Assembly (NCBI RefSeq): GCF_010119245.1
Contig: NZ_WNKG01000002.1
Span: forward strand, 124,001 to 188,000
From: Cyclobacterium salsum
Lineage (GTDB): Bacteria > Bacteroidota > Bacteroidia > Cytophagales > Cyclobacteriaceae
Length of the DNA: 64,000 nucleotides
Direction of reading: 5' to 3'
Shown: one piece after another, positions 53,739-63,284 of the stretch
Numbering within the stretch: position 1 is the stretch's first letter
Layout of the letters: each line of letters begins with the position of its first letter
Made by a program: the position numbers and the translations under genes
The notes under the pieces: generated by a model
Seen by the model: only the letters and a program-made list of their open reading frames with translations
Told to the model about the DNA's origin: nothing
Databases searched by the model: none

Positions 53739-54839
53739 ATGAAGATAACCGTTATCATTTTGCTGGCCTTACATGGGTTCATTCATTTTTTAGGTTTCTT
53801 AAAAGCCTATGAATGGATGGAATTGAAAGAACTACCCCTGCAAATTTCCAGGGATGCGGGCATGCTGTGGTTGCTTGCCGGAATCGGTATATTAGTTGTA
53901 ACGGTTGGGTATGCCTGGCAGGTACACTACTGGTGGTACCTCGGAATGGCGCTGGCCATTTTTTCACAGGTGCTGATAATCCTGTACTGGGGAGAGGCAA
54001 AGTTCGGAACCGTACCCAACGTGGTCTTATTTTGCCTATCCGTACTGGCGGGAGCTGATGTGCGTTTTGAAACGCAGGTCATGCAGGAAGTAAACGCGTT
54101 GTTTAGCCAATCCACAACGATATTTGAAAAGTCAGATTCTCCACCAGCATCTTCCTACCCGGAGCCCGTCCAGCGATGGCTTGAACGATCAGGAGCATGG
54201 GAGGCACCGATACCCGGCAGGGTAAAGGTAGAACAGGATTTCCAACTAAAACTCAATCCTACCCAGAAAGACTGGTATCAAGGTACGGCCCATCAGTACT
54301 TTAATCCGGTCCAACCCGGTTTTGTTTGGTCCTTGGACCTACAGTTATACCCTTTGATTCAGGTAAAGGGGAGGGATAAGTTGCTGGGTGGAAAAGGTGA
54401 AATGGCGATTAAACTCTGGTCGCTGATTGCTATGGTTAATGAAAAAGATAATCCCAGAATAGATGAAGGTACCCTACAGCGCTTTTTAGGTGAAATAGTT
54501 TGGTTTCCTGCTGCTGCCAAGTGCCCTTACCTGAGCTGGGAAGGCATTGGTGAAAACGAGGCCAGGGCCATTTTGACTTTTCAAGACCGTTCAGTATCCG
54601 GCGTTTTTACCTTTGATGAGGTCGGCAGATTTGTGAAATTCAGCACCGAACGGTACATGGGTGGGGAGGAATCCGCTACTCGAAAGCCCTGGATCATAGA
54701 AGCCAGGGAATACCAAAAATTTGAAGGGGTGGAAGTTCCTACCCTTTGTGAGGCAACCTGGATGTTGGCGGATGGCCCCTGGAAATGGGCGCAAATCCGT
54801 ATTCTATCCGTTGAAACCAATTTCGGGGCTACTCTTTAG
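53739..54839 (+). CDS. DUF6544/DUF6920-like membrane protein
   Basis: A 366-residue protein with four TM helices in the first ~105 residues (starting ITVIILLALHGFIHFLGF, then MLWLLAGIGILVVTVGYAW, YLGMALAIFSQVLIILYWG and VLFCLSVLAG) and a soluble C-terminal beta-rich domain (residues ~140-366) resembling DUF6544 (DUF6920) proteins: VKVEQDFQLKL, LWSLIAMVNE and MGGEE. Function is unknown. It begins ATG 53739, divergent from GH31, and its last 11 nt overlap the convergent hypothetical gene. Confidence 0.7.
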   Translation: MKITVIILLALHGFIHFLGFLKAYEWMELKELPLQISRDAGMLWLLAGIGILVVTVGYAWQVHYWWYLGMALAIFSQVLIILYWGEAKFGTVPNVVLFCLSVLAGADVRFETQVMQEVNALFSQSTTIFEKSDSPPASSYPEPVQRWLERSGAWEAPIPGRVKVEQDFQLKLNPTQKDWYQGTAHQYFNPVQPGFVWSLDLQLYPLIQVKGRDKLLGGKGEMAIKLWSLIAMVNEKDNPRIDEGTLQRFLGEIVWFPAAAKCPYLSWEGIGENEARAILTFQDRSVSGVFTFDEVGRFVKFSTERYMGGEESATRKPWIIEAREYQKFEGVEVPTLCEATWMLADGPWKWAQIRILSVETNFGATL

Positions 54840-55191
54840 GTTTTGTTTCTCTCTTTACCAAATAATAGCTGGCTGGTTTTTCATTCAGGTCCTTGCGATC
54901 TATTAATTTCTGGCAGATTTCCTTCGGAAGGGTGATTTTTATGATTTTAAAATCCTGGTAATTCCCCATGGGCGGTCCGGGCACAGGCGATTTTTGGTAG
55001 CTCAAATCCTTTGCAAGAAAAGTAGTGGTAGTTACCTCATCCGGACTAACGGCTTCAAACTGTAGGACCTCAAACTCTTGAAAATGATAGGTCTTGTCTT
55101 TGGTATTCCGCTCGGTTTCTAATTCTTCCTGCGCTTGCGCCCGGATGGTAAATAGAAACACCATACAAGTAAGTAGTACAAAAGGCTTCAT
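54829..55191 (-). CDS. Small secreted hypothetical protein
   Basis: A 120-residue protein with a signal peptide ending TIRAQAQE and no recognised domain. Mid-segments such as YHFQEFEVLQFEAV and PVPGPPMGNYQDFKI look soluble; the tail is charged. It converges on the DUF6544-like gene, overlapping by 11 nt. Confidence 0.55.
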   Translation of the reverse strand: MKPFVLLTCMVFLFTIRAQAQEELETERNTKDKTYHFQEFEVLQFEAVSPDEVTTTTFLAKDLSYQKSPVPGPPMGNYQDFKIIKITLPKEICQKLIDRKDLNEKPASYYLVKRETKPKE

Positions 55192-55647
55192 ATCATTTTG
55201 GCTTATTGGTTACGCAATCAAAGTAGCCAATTCCTTTTTCAATTCCCAATTTAATCAATAAAATAAAGCAAATAATAGTATTCTGACCGGTTGTAAGGGA
55301 GTTGGGCCGGTAAAATGCTCATACAAATGGTTTGAGTTTTTATCGGATATACCTACTAATTCCTTTTCCAGCAAGTACAAATCCAAAAGCGGGAAACAAA
55401 AAAAGTCCGCATAGGTATAAGCTGTTGATCAATGCGCTTGTCAGGCCTATTGAATTTTTCATTAACTTAGAATTTACCGGAAAGGATTGGTTAAAAATAA
55501 GGTATTAAGGGTAATCCTCAATCAATTTAATCCGGCTTAGTTTTGAATTCATCCAGGGGATATAGTTACTTTATAGAAAATAACTGCTTCCGGATGGCAA
55601 AACCCAGTCCTTTTGTCGCTTTTAATAATCTATACTTCTATCTGAAA
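55192..55647. other. Long intergenic gap before the porin gene
   Basis: About 456 nt. Apart from the possible 40-residue minus-strand ORF at 55340-55462, I see no clear terminator, promoter box or RNA gene. Confidence 0.4.
55340..55462 (-). CDS. Possible 40-residue membrane peptide
   Basis: Within a ~450-nt gap, minus-strand ATG 55462 to TAA 55340 encodes MKNSIGLTSALINSLYLCGL followed by FLFPAFGFVLAGKGISRYIR: one hydrophobic helix (about residues 8-30) and a short basic tail. This is the layout of small membrane proteins, but no homology or promoter box is recognised, so it is a candidate only. Confidence 0.3.
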   Translation of the reverse strand: MKNSIGLTSALINSLYLCGLFLFPAFGFVLAGKGISRYIR

Positions 55648-56925
55648 ATGAAATTTTTACTTTTTTTTGCGGTAGCTGTTTTCGTTTTGAACCAGGCTCG
55701 GGCGCAGGATTTCCCGCTTCGGGTTTATTCGCAAAAAGATAGCAGTTCGTATGCGGGGCTCCGGCTAACGGGCCAGGTGTGGATGCGTTACAACCAGAAC
55801 AATCCGGGAACGCTGATCAACGGAGAGCCCTCTTCCTCTTTTTTTGATATTTCGGTGAGGAGGTTGCGATTCCAGGCTTACGCCCGGATCAGGGAAAAAA
55901 CAAATCTGACCATGACCCTGGGTCAGAACAACATCAATTACCTTACCGCAAGATCCGGGGAAATACGTTTGTTGGACTTCTACATAGATCACCGGCTGCA
56001 CCGGTACCTGACCGTAGGAGGGGGGCAATCCGGATGGAATGGTACCTCCCGATATGCGGCACCACTGACCAGTAAGCTGTTGACACTGGACCTGTCTCCC
56101 TTTCTGATTCCGACGGTGAATCAAACGGACAACATTTTGCGCAAGCTGAGCGCCTTTGCAGCAGGCCAGGCCGGTCCATTGGACTATCGGATCGTTTTCA
56201 GCAGGCCTTATGCGCCGGTAGCGAATAGCCAGATAGGTTTTGATTCAGGTTTTGCAAATGTCAAGCCGGGTATCCAAACAGCGGTGTATTTAAAATACCA
56301 GTTTTTTGATCACGAAAGCATCAGTCCGTTTCATGCCGGAACGCTGGATGGGCAAAAGAAGGTGTTGACCCTTGGGCTGGGTATCGAAAGACAAAATAAG
56401 GCCATGTGGCATCTAACTAATGAAGCCGACACACTGACCACTCCCATCACGCTGATGGCTGCAGACCTATTTGGGGAAATTCCCCTCCCCGGTAACAAGG
56501 CCTGGACCTTTTACATGGGTTATTTTTACTATGATTTTGGACCCAATTACCTGAGAGTCATTGGTTTTAACAACGTGGGTAGCGGCTTGAATACGCAAGG
56601 TACCTTCAGTGGTACCGGCAATGCCTGGCCCGCCATTGGTACGGGGCAAACCGGTTATTTTCAAGTGGGTTATACCTGGCCTATACCCAATAGGAACGAA
56701 CGCATCCAACCCTTTATTTCCGGCCAATTTTCCGACTACGAAAAATTACAGGAGCCGGTCACGTTTCTGGAAACAGGGGTCAATCTACTGCTGGACGGAC
56801 AACGGTCCAAGTTGACCCTTGCCTACCAAAATCGGCCTGTTTTTGATGCAGATAGGACGGGTGATTTGGTGCAGCAAATGAGAAAAAGTTCCCTTGTTCT
56901 CCAATATCAGATTCGACTGGAATAG
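55648..56925 (+). CDS. Outer-membrane porin-like protein
   Basis: A 425-residue barrel protein with a signal peptide (MKFLLFFAVAVF to ARAQD). Barrel-like strands include VWMRYNQNNPG, FFDISVRRLRFQAYARIRE and YFYYDFGPNYLRVI, and it ends in LVLQYQIRLE. It may belong to the phosphate-selective porin O/P-like or a Bacteroidota-specific porin family; this is uncertain. ATG 55648 is chosen over an in-frame start at 55543 because the signal peptide begins there. It is monocistronic as far as seen. Confidence 0.75.
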   Translation: MKFLLFFAVAVFVLNQARAQDFPLRVYSQKDSSSYAGLRLTGQVWMRYNQNNPGTLINGEPSSSFFDISVRRLRFQAYARIREKTNLTMTLGQNNINYLTARSGEIRLLDFYIDHRLHRYLTVGGGQSGWNGTSRYAAPLTSKLLTLDLSPFLIPTVNQTDNILRKLSAFAAGQAGPLDYRIVFSRPYAPVANSQIGFDSGFANVKPGIQTAVYLKYQFFDHESISPFHAGTLDGQKKVLTLGLGIERQNKAMWHLTNEADTLTTPITLMAADLFGEIPLPGNKAWTFYMGYFYYDFGPNYLRVIGFNNVGSGLNTQGTFSGTGNAWPAIGTGQTGYFQVGYTWPIPNRNERIQPFISGQFSDYEKLQEPVTFLETGVNLLLDGQRSKLTLAYQNRPVFDADRTGDLVQQMRKSSLVLQYQIRLE

Positions 56926-56933
56926 ACCTTTAT

Positions 56934-57116
56934 AACGTGAGTTCGACCTATTTTCATAATAAAACCGTCATTCCGAGGCTCTTAGAGTGGGTATGTGCGA
57001 AGGAAGCCGTGGGAATCTTTAGTAGAACGAGACCGTCACTCCATAGTGCCCATAAAACAGAGTCGCAGTGACGATATAGCCGGGTATTGAGTACGTTCTT
57101 AACTCGACCTCACGTT
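56934..57116. mobile_element. MITE-like element with terminal inverted repeats
   Basis: AACGTGAGTTCGA (56934-56946) and TCGACCTCACGTT (57104-57116) form inverted termini with one mismatch around an inside of about 160 nt. The inside contains CCGTCATTCCGAGG and GTCGCAGTGACGATAT, resembling repeated intergenic modules of Bacteroidota. No coding region is seen, so it is at most a non-autonomous element. Confidence 0.5.
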
Positions 57117-57146
57117 TACACAGTGTTAAAGAGATTCGTTTTTGTG

Positions 57147-57174
57147 CCTGGCCGGATTTTACAACCCGGCCAGG
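57147..57174. terminator. Strong hairpin between convergent genes
   Basis: CCTGGCCGG and CCGGCCAGG pair across an 10-nt loop. On neither strand is a clear T-tract next to it (TACTTTTG on plus), so its strength as an intrinsic terminator is uncertain. Confidence 0.5.
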
Positions 57175-57189
57175 TACTTTTGCTAAAAG

Positions 57190-59037
57190 CTACTCCCTTA
57201 TCCAGTCATTATCATCCCTGTTAATGTCGGCTAGCCGAAGGGATGGGTCGATGGACAGACTTTGGATAGCCGAGAGGGGTTCATCGAGGATTATTTCAGT
57301 TCGGGTGTGTGTCCAGGGCCATCGCTGGGTGCGGACCCTTTCGGGAAATCGGGCCTCTTCCCCTTTGTTTCCGCGCATAATGGTAAGGGGCAGGTAAATA
57401 GTCTCCTGCTTGCCATCTTCATAGGTGATTACAAAATCAATGGGCATGGGCATCAATCCTTTTCTTTCAAGGGTCACTTTGGTTTGGCCATTTTCTTCGC
57501 TTACAGAGGAAATGGCGTAATCAATGGATTTGGTTGTGTAAACCCAATATTCCTTAAACCAATCCAATTCCAGCCCACTGGCCTTCTCCATTACCCGGGT
57601 AATGTCATTGGCATTTGGATGTTTGAACTTCCATTGATCCCAATAATGCAGCATCGCCTCATCCCGGACTTCTTCTCCGATGATATATCCTAGCTGGGCA
57701 AGGAACAGTGCTCCCTTGGAGTAGGCCGCAACCCCATAGGCCGTGTTCGTATGGTAATGGTCCGCATGAGTGGCCATGGGTTCTTCCAGACCCGATTTTG
57801 CTAGTTTTTCGTAACTGGCATAGGCTCCGAGCTGTGGAAATCCGGAAGGGTTCTCGGAAAAAATGGCTGCCATGCAACGGTTGCTGGCAAAGGTGGTAAA
57901 TCCTTCATCCATCCAGGGATATAAGGACTCGTTGGAACCTAACACTCCCTGAAACCAACTGTGAGCCAATTCGTGAACCGTCACCCCTACCAAACTACCC
58001 AGGGTACGCTGTCCGGTGATCAAGGTGGACATGGGGTATTCCATTCCTCCGTCTCCGCCCTGAATGACCGAAAACTGCTGATAGGGATATTGCCCGTAAT
58101 GCTCGCTGAAATAGGCCATCGCTTTTCGGGTATATTCCTGTAAAGCCGCCCAGTTTTTTTCTGTTTTTGAATTTTTTTCGTACAGAAAATGCAAGGTGAT
58201 CCCGTTATCCATCACCAACTTATCATGGGTAAAATCAGGGTCCGCAGCCCACATGAAATCATGTACCTGTGGGGCATAAAAATGCCAGGTTAGGCTGGAT
58301 TCGTTGTTTTTTTTGGTACGCTCTCCGGGGGCTTCGTAGCCATGGCCGATTTCATGGGCATTTTGCAAGTAACCTGTTCCACCCAATACATAGTCTTTAT
58401 CGATGGTTATTTTTACATCAAAATTCCCCCAGGTCCCATAAAATTCCCTGCCAATATAAGGGTTGGCATGCCAGCCCTGTTCGTCGTAATTGGCCAGTTT
58501 TGGATACCATTGGGCCATGCTATACCGGATGCCTTCCGCATTATCTCTGCCCGAACGTCTAACCTGTAAGGGTACCTGTGCCTCAAATTCGGATTCAAAA
58601 ATGACCGTGCTGTTGGGCAATATGGGTTCCTGAAGGCTCACTTCCAGCACCGAACCAACCTCTTCCATAGCGACCGGTTGACCGTTCATCTGTAGGCTGT
58701 TTACCTGCATGTAGCCGATTTCTTCGGGACTTAAATCGGCTATTCTGTCCCCAACCCTCCGGTCTGGGTCGGATATGGTTCGGGACCTTTCGTCCATCAT
58801 GCTGTTTGGTTGAAAGGCATTGTAATACAAGTGAAAAAATACCCGGTGTAAGGTGTCCGGTGAATGGTTGGAATAGGCTATGGTTTGGCTTCCCTTGTAC
58901 CGATTCGTGGAAACATCCATATCCACTTCCATCTGGTAATGGATGGATTGTTGCCATCGGGATGATTGGGCCTGGCTATCATAGCCGATAAATGCCTGTA
59001 AAAGCCCCCAAATAAAAAAAAAGGTATGTTTTTTCAT
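57190..59037 (-). CDS. M1-family aminopeptidase
   Basis: A 615-residue zinc metallopeptidase. The exopeptidase motif is GGDGGMEYPM (M332, E333) and the zinc site HELAHSW (H355, E356, H359) with third ligand E378 in PWMDEGFTTF. A signal peptide (MKKHTFFFIWGLL to YDSQAQ) exports it to the periplasm or surface. Family M1 removes N-terminal residues from peptides. Shorter than ~850-residue aminopeptidase N but normal for Bacteroidota M1 proteins lacking the ERAP1-type C-terminal domain. It is divergent from the MMPL exporter gene. Confidence 0.93.
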   Translation of the reverse strand: MKKHTFFFIWGLLQAFIGYDSQAQSSRWQQSIHYQMEVDMDVSTNRYKGSQTIAYSNHSPDTLHRVFFHLYYNAFQPNSMMDERSRTISDPDRRVGDRIADLSPEEIGYMQVNSLQMNGQPVAMEEVGSVLEVSLQEPILPNSTVIFESEFEAQVPLQVRRSGRDNAEGIRYSMAQWYPKLANYDEQGWHANPYIGREFYGTWGNFDVKITIDKDYVLGGTGYLQNAHEIGHGYEAPGERTKKNNESSLTWHFYAPQVHDFMWAADPDFTHDKLVMDNGITLHFLYEKNSKTEKNWAALQEYTRKAMAYFSEHYGQYPYQQFSVIQGGDGGMEYPMSTLITGQRTLGSLVGVTVHELAHSWFQGVLGSNESLYPWMDEGFTTFASNRCMAAIFSENPSGFPQLGAYASYEKLAKSGLEEPMATHADHYHTNTAYGVAAYSKGALFLAQLGYIIGEEVRDEAMLHYWDQWKFKHPNANDITRVMEKASGLELDWFKEYWVYTTKSIDYAISSVSEENGQTKVTLERKGLMPMPIDFVITYEDGKQETIYLPLTIMRGNKGEEARFPERVRTQRWPWTHTRTEIILDEPLSAIQSLSIDPSLRLADINRDDNDWIRE

Positions 59038-59147
59038 GTGTATCTAAATTTTTGCTCTAAAATAAATCAAATTCGGGGGCTGGCCAAACCGTTTATCCTT
59101 GTTGCCTGTTATGGGTAAACATTTAACCAGGCAAAGGACATACAAAC

Positions 59148-61439
59148 ATGACTAAAAGAAAGGCTTTTTGGAGACTGGTAGGTGCCATCGCACTGACGTT
59201 ATTTTTTGTTTATAGCTGGGAAGGACTTCGGTTTAATTATGATTTTGAAAACTTTTTTCAGCAAGGGGATGCGGATCTGGAATTTTATCAGAACTACCGG
59301 TCCACGTTCGAAAATGATAACGATTACCTTCTTCTGGCCCTGGGCAGGCAACCGGATGTGTACGATAGCATTTTCCTCGAAAAAGCCCTGCAACTGGAAA
59401 ATAAAATCAGGGAATTTGAAGGGGTAGAGGAGGTGAATTCGCTACTTCGAATGGAAGAGCCCCGGATTGGTCCTTTTGGGGTAAGCTTCAGACCATTGAT
59501 GGATTGGTCTTCTCCCGAAGCACTGTCCCAGACAGCCGAAAAACTTTCTGAGGAGGATCAGTGGCAAGGAAGCCTGATTAGCGAAGACCAGGATTACCTC
59601 CTGTTGGTTATTCAAAACCAACAACTTATAGGGAAGGAGGCCGGTGATTCTTTGTTCAGGTCGATCGAAAATGCAGTGCATAATGCAGGGCTTCCTGAAT
59701 CTAAAATAGCTGGAAAAATAAGGGCTCAGGGAGAATTTGTCAGCTTGCTTCAGGAGGAGTTTACGCTTTTTCTTGGACTGGCGGGGATTTGGGTGTTGCT
59801 ATTGTTATGGCTATTATACCGTAGTTGGTGGGCGGTGCTGCTTCCCTTCGTAATCATCGTCCTGGGAGTCTTCTGGGCCGGTTCTTTCCTGTTGGCTACC
59901 GGAGGGCAGTTGGATGTCATGCTGGTCATGCAACCTCCGATCTTGATGGTCATTGGGCTAAGTGGCCTGGTCCATTTCTTAAATCATTATCAACAATCCC
60001 TGAGAGACTCCCTGCCGAAAGAGAAGGCGGTAGCCGCTATGTGCAAGGAACTGACCCTTCCGGTGTTTTTGACAGCCTTGACGACTTCCCTGGGATTTCT
60101 TTCTCTTTATTTTACCGATATAGGGAGTTTGCGTTGGTTTGGTGTGTACACGGGATTGGGAGTTCTTTTTATGTTTCTGGCACTGGTCACCCTGCTACCC
60201 TGGGCTTTGCTGGTCTTTCCTGCCCTGCCATCGGCTGAAAATCAGGATTGGGCCCGGCGCTGGGATCGGGTATTGGGCTCGGTTTACAAGAAGGTGATCA
60301 CCCGGGGAACCCGTATTTCCTTGATTTTTGTCCTGGTCAGCCTGGGTGCCGGATATTTGATGGCTCAGGTGAAGACCAATGGCTACATCGTCGATAGCTT
60401 GCCGGAAGATCACCCGCTAAAGGAGGATTTTCGATTTTTTGATCAAACCTTTGACGGGTCGAAGCCATTGGAAGTTTATCTGGAAGTGGGGAATTCGGAA
60501 CAAGGTTTATTTGACTACGCCGTCCTGAAGGAAATCAAAAAACTGGAGGATTTTATAGGGGATAATTACGGTACGGGTGCTATTTTGTCTCCCCTCACCC
60601 TGGTGAAGGGAATCAATAAGGCACAAAACAGCGGGAATCCAAATGCCTACACCCTCCCGTCTGAGGGCAGCTATGAACGCATGGCTCCGATGATGGAGCG
60701 GTGGATGGATGAAAACGAATGGAAATTGTGGACGGAAAACCTAAAATCCGGAAGAATTTCCGCTCGCGCTAAAGATGTGGGTAGTTATATCGGATACCAG
60801 CAGCACGCAAGGCTCGAGGCATTTGTAGCCGATGAAGTGAACGAAAATTTGTTACAGGTACGGCTTACCGGCACTTCCTTTCTGATCGATAAAAGTCACG
60901 AACAGGTCACTCGGAAAGTTTTTTCCGGATTGGGATTCGCTTTTTTGTTAGTGGTTTTGGTGATTGGATTGCTATATAAATCCTGGAGAGTGGCACTTAT
61001 AGCATTGCTTCCAAACATCATTCCCCTGGTATGGGTGGGGGGGGTCATGTTTTTACTGGGGGTTGATTTTAAATTATCCACTTCCATTGTATTTGCGATA
61101 GCTTTTGGAATTGCCGTGGACGACAGCATTCATTTCCTAAGTAGCCTGCGCATGCAACTGGCCAAGGGATTTCCTTTTGAGAAAGCGCTCAGAATTACGT
61201 TTCTCACCACCGGAAAAGCGATCATACTTACTACTATTATTCTTTCTTCCGGTTTTATGGTATTGGCCTTCAGTGATTTGGAGATTCCCTGGTTTACGGG
61301 AGTTTTGGTGGGCTTATCCTTGTTTTTCGCTTTAGTGGCAGATCTATTTTGGCTACCGGTACTATTGAAGTACCTCCAAAAATGGATTCAGAAAAAGACA
61401 GGGCTGGCTATTCAGGAAAAGCAAAATTGGCCGAAATAG
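59148..61439 (+). CDS. MMPL/RND-family transporter
   Basis: A 763-residue membrane transporter of the MMPL (RND) superfamily, with two halves each having one N-terminal TM helix, a periplasmic domain, and five further helices (e.g. WVLLLLWLLYRSWWAVLLPF, then FAFLLVVLVIGLLYKSWRVA in the second half). The AIAFGIAVDDSIHFLSSLRM segment is the proton-relay-like helix. Substrate is unknown; relatives export lipids or hopanoids. The 3' end overlaps the convergent EEP gene by 32 nt. Confidence 0.9.
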   Translation: MTKRKAFWRLVGAIALTLFFVYSWEGLRFNYDFENFFQQGDADLEFYQNYRSTFENDNDYLLLALGRQPDVYDSIFLEKALQLENKIREFEGVEEVNSLLRMEEPRIGPFGVSFRPLMDWSSPEALSQTAEKLSEEDQWQGSLISEDQDYLLLVIQNQQLIGKEAGDSLFRSIENAVHNAGLPESKIAGKIRAQGEFVSLLQEEFTLFLGLAGIWVLLLLWLLYRSWWAVLLPFVIIVLGVFWAGSFLLATGGQLDVMLVMQPPILMVIGLSGLVHFLNHYQQSLRDSLPKEKAVAAMCKELTLPVFLTALTTSLGFLSLYFTDIGSLRWFGVYTGLGVLFMFLALVTLLPWALLVFPALPSAENQDWARRWDRVLGSVYKKVITRGTRISLIFVLVSLGAGYLMAQVKTNGYIVDSLPEDHPLKEDFRFFDQTFDGSKPLEVYLEVGNSEQGLFDYAVLKEIKKLEDFIGDNYGTGAILSPLTLVKGINKAQNSGNPNAYTLPSEGSYERMAPMMERWMDENEWKLWTENLKSGRISARAKDVGSYIGYQQHARLEAFVADEVNENLLQVRLTGTSFLIDKSHEQVTRKVFSGLGFAFLLVVLVIGLLYKSWRVALIALLPNIIPLVWVGGVMFLLGVDFKLSTSIVFAIAFGIAVDDSIHFLSSLRMQLAKGFPFEKALRITFLTTGKAIILTTIILSSGFMVLAFSDLEIPWFTGVLVGLSLFFALVADLFWLPVLLKYLQKWIQKKTGLAIQEKQNWPK

Positions 61440-62445
61440 GGTAGTGGTCGGAATAGTCAACTTCCCGGTGGGTGCGAAATTGTTGGATTTCTAGGGGGGC
61501 ATCGAAAAAAATATTGTCTATGCGAAGGAAAAAAAGCACCTTATTATAAGTAAAACCGAATCCTCTTCCCATTTCCTCGAACGCATTTTTCAGCACTTCT
61601 TTAAAGCTAAAATAGGTGTAACTGTAGGGCAGATCGTTAAAATCTCCGGCCAAAATGACCGGGTAGGGGCTATTTCCTATATGGTCTTTTAAAATTCGTG
61701 CTTGTGAGGCCCTCATTTGTATTCCTTCTTTTAATTTCTTTATGGTGCTGCGGTATTGGCTTTTGATTCCTTCCAGGTTATTCAAGTCAGCAGCCCGGAT
61801 ATTCATGGACTCCAGGTGGGTGTTGTACACGCGAATGGTATCCTGCCGGATTTTAATATCCGCAAACATGGCCCCATTGTTTTTCTTGTTGTCAAAAACC
61901 TTACCGCTGTTGATGATGGGGAATTTGCTGAAAATGGCGATACCGTAGGCTCTTTTTTTTGGATTACCGTCTACCGGCAAAAAAGCATGTTCGTAAGCTC
62001 CGTCCTTACTCAATATTTTTAGCGCATTTTTGGAAGGAGTGGTAAAATCCTGATAGAATTCCTGAAAACATTTGATATCCGAAGGATTATCGCGGGCCCA
62101 TTGTACGGAGTTTATTATCAGCTCTTCCCGATTGGGGCCCCAATTGTTGTTGAATAACATTACGTTATAGCTTAAAATGGAAAAGCCTTCTGTGGTAGTA
62201 TCGGGAGTATTCCATTGGAAACTGACCGAAAGAAATTTCCATCCAATCACGAGGGCAAGAATAGGAAAAATGATTAACCTTAATCTGCCAAATAGCAGCA
62301 GGACAATTAAGAAGAGGTTTAGTAGAACAAAAACGGGTATCAGCAGGGAAAATAATCCGGTATAACCCCAGCTTTCGGGAGATACGTGAACACTGAAAAA
62401 AAGGAGCACAGAAACGAAAAAGAAAGAAACGATTATGAAACGCAT
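61408..62445 (-). CDS. Endonuclease/exonuclease/phosphatase (EEP) family membrane protein
   Basis: A 345-residue protein with three N-terminal TM helices (residues ~1-70) followed by an EEP domain: SILSYNVMLFNNNWG, CFQEFYQD, AGDFNDLPYSYTY and a C-terminal SDHYPISANFAF. The motifs match the family's catalytic residues (N in SYNVM, E in FQEF, D and N in GDFND, H in SDHYP). Activity may be nuclease, phosphodiesterase or sphingomyelinase-like; unproven. The active site should face the periplasm or outside. It overlaps the MMPL gene tail by 32 nt on the opposite strand. Confidence 0.9.
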   Translation of the reverse strand: MRFIIVSFFFVSVLLFFSVHVSPESWGYTGLFSLLIPVFVLLNLFLIVLLLFGRLRLIIFPILALVIGWKFLSVSFQWNTPDTTTEGFSILSYNVMLFNNNWGPNREELIINSVQWARDNPSDIKCFQEFYQDFTTPSKNALKILSKDGAYEHAFLPVDGNPKKRAYGIAIFSKFPIINSGKVFDNKKNNGAMFADIKIRQDTIRVYNTHLESMNIRAADLNNLEGIKSQYRSTIKKLKEGIQMRASQARILKDHIGNSPYPVILAGDFNDLPYSYTYFSFKEVLKNAFEEMGRGFGFTYNKVLFFLRIDNIFFDAPLEIQQFRTHREVDYSDHYPISANFAFPE

Positions 62446-62708
62446 AGGATAGCTGAAATTTCAACACAAATTGGTGAAAAAAACATACAAGAAACAACAA
62501 ATTCATTTTTTTTGCCGCCCAATCCCAAAATGGACTTCGAGTATGGCTTCCATTCTGCGACCGGATACTGGTCTGATTCCCCAAATGTACTACCTTTTCG
62601 TAGGGGATATTCGAATATCGCTTCCATTTTGCTGCATTATTCTGGTAAATGAATATGGCAGGGCAGAAAAAAATACATAAATTAGAATAAAATTAAACAA
62701 GGTTATCC
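62446..62708. other. Divergent intergenic region with a 14-bp perfect palindrome
   Basis: Between the EEP and DUF2911 genes lies GATATTCGAATATC (62606-62619), which equals its own reverse complement. It could be an operator for either gene. No -7 box matching TAnnTTTG was found with confidence, and no other gene is visible. Confidence 0.35.
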
Positions 62709-63284
62709 ATGTGTACGACGATAAAGAATTTTTATCACCTATTTGGCTCATTTCTGCTATTTTTCATTTGGTCCTGTTCCGGACCTTCAACGAATAATGC
62801 CGGTTCGGAAGCGGATGCGACCATGGAGTCCGCTTCTGAAGAAGAGCGAGCCAGTCCACTGAAAACCACCTCCGGAGAAATCGGGGATAAATCCATAAAG
62901 GTGCAATACGGTTCACCTGGCATCAAAGGCCGGGAAATCTGGGATGACCTGGTGCCCTACGAAGAAGTGTGGCGGACGGGAGCCAATGAGGCTACCTATA
63001 TCACGCTGGAAGAGGAGGTACTAATAGAAGGGGAGCCATTGGCTCCAGGAAAATATTCTCTTTTTACCATTCCCAGAGCCAACGATCCCTGGACCGTCAT
63101 CTTTAACGCTGAATGGGACCTGGAGCACGGGCATTTCCAATATGACGAGGAAAAAGACGTATTACGGGTTGAGGTAACTCCTACCTGGGCCAACGAAAGC
63201 CAGGAATGGCTGTCCATTGAGGTTGTTGCGGATGGTTTGGAAGTAAAATGGGAAAAACTGGTATTACCCATCACGATTGAATGA
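62709..63284 (+). CDS. DUF2911 lipoprotein
   Basis: A 191-residue lipoprotein with lipobox FFIWSC (C23), followed by a linker and DUF2911 from about residue 55: KVQYGSPGIKGREIWDDLVP, VWRTGANEATYITLEEE and KYSLFTIPRANDPWTVIFN. Function is unknown; the family is common in Bacteroidota surfaces. The stop overlaps the next gene's ATG (ATGA), so it is co-translated with the penicillin acylase-family gene. Confidence 0.88.
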   Translation: MCTTIKNFYHLFGSFLLFFIWSCSGPSTNNAGSEADATMESASEEERASPLKTTSGEIGDKSIKVQYGSPGIKGREIWDDLVPYEEVWRTGANEATYITLEEEVLIEGEPLAPGKYSLFTIPRANDPWTVIFNAEWDLEHGHFQYDEEKDVLRVEVTPTWANESQEWLSIEVVADGLEVKWEKLVLPITIE

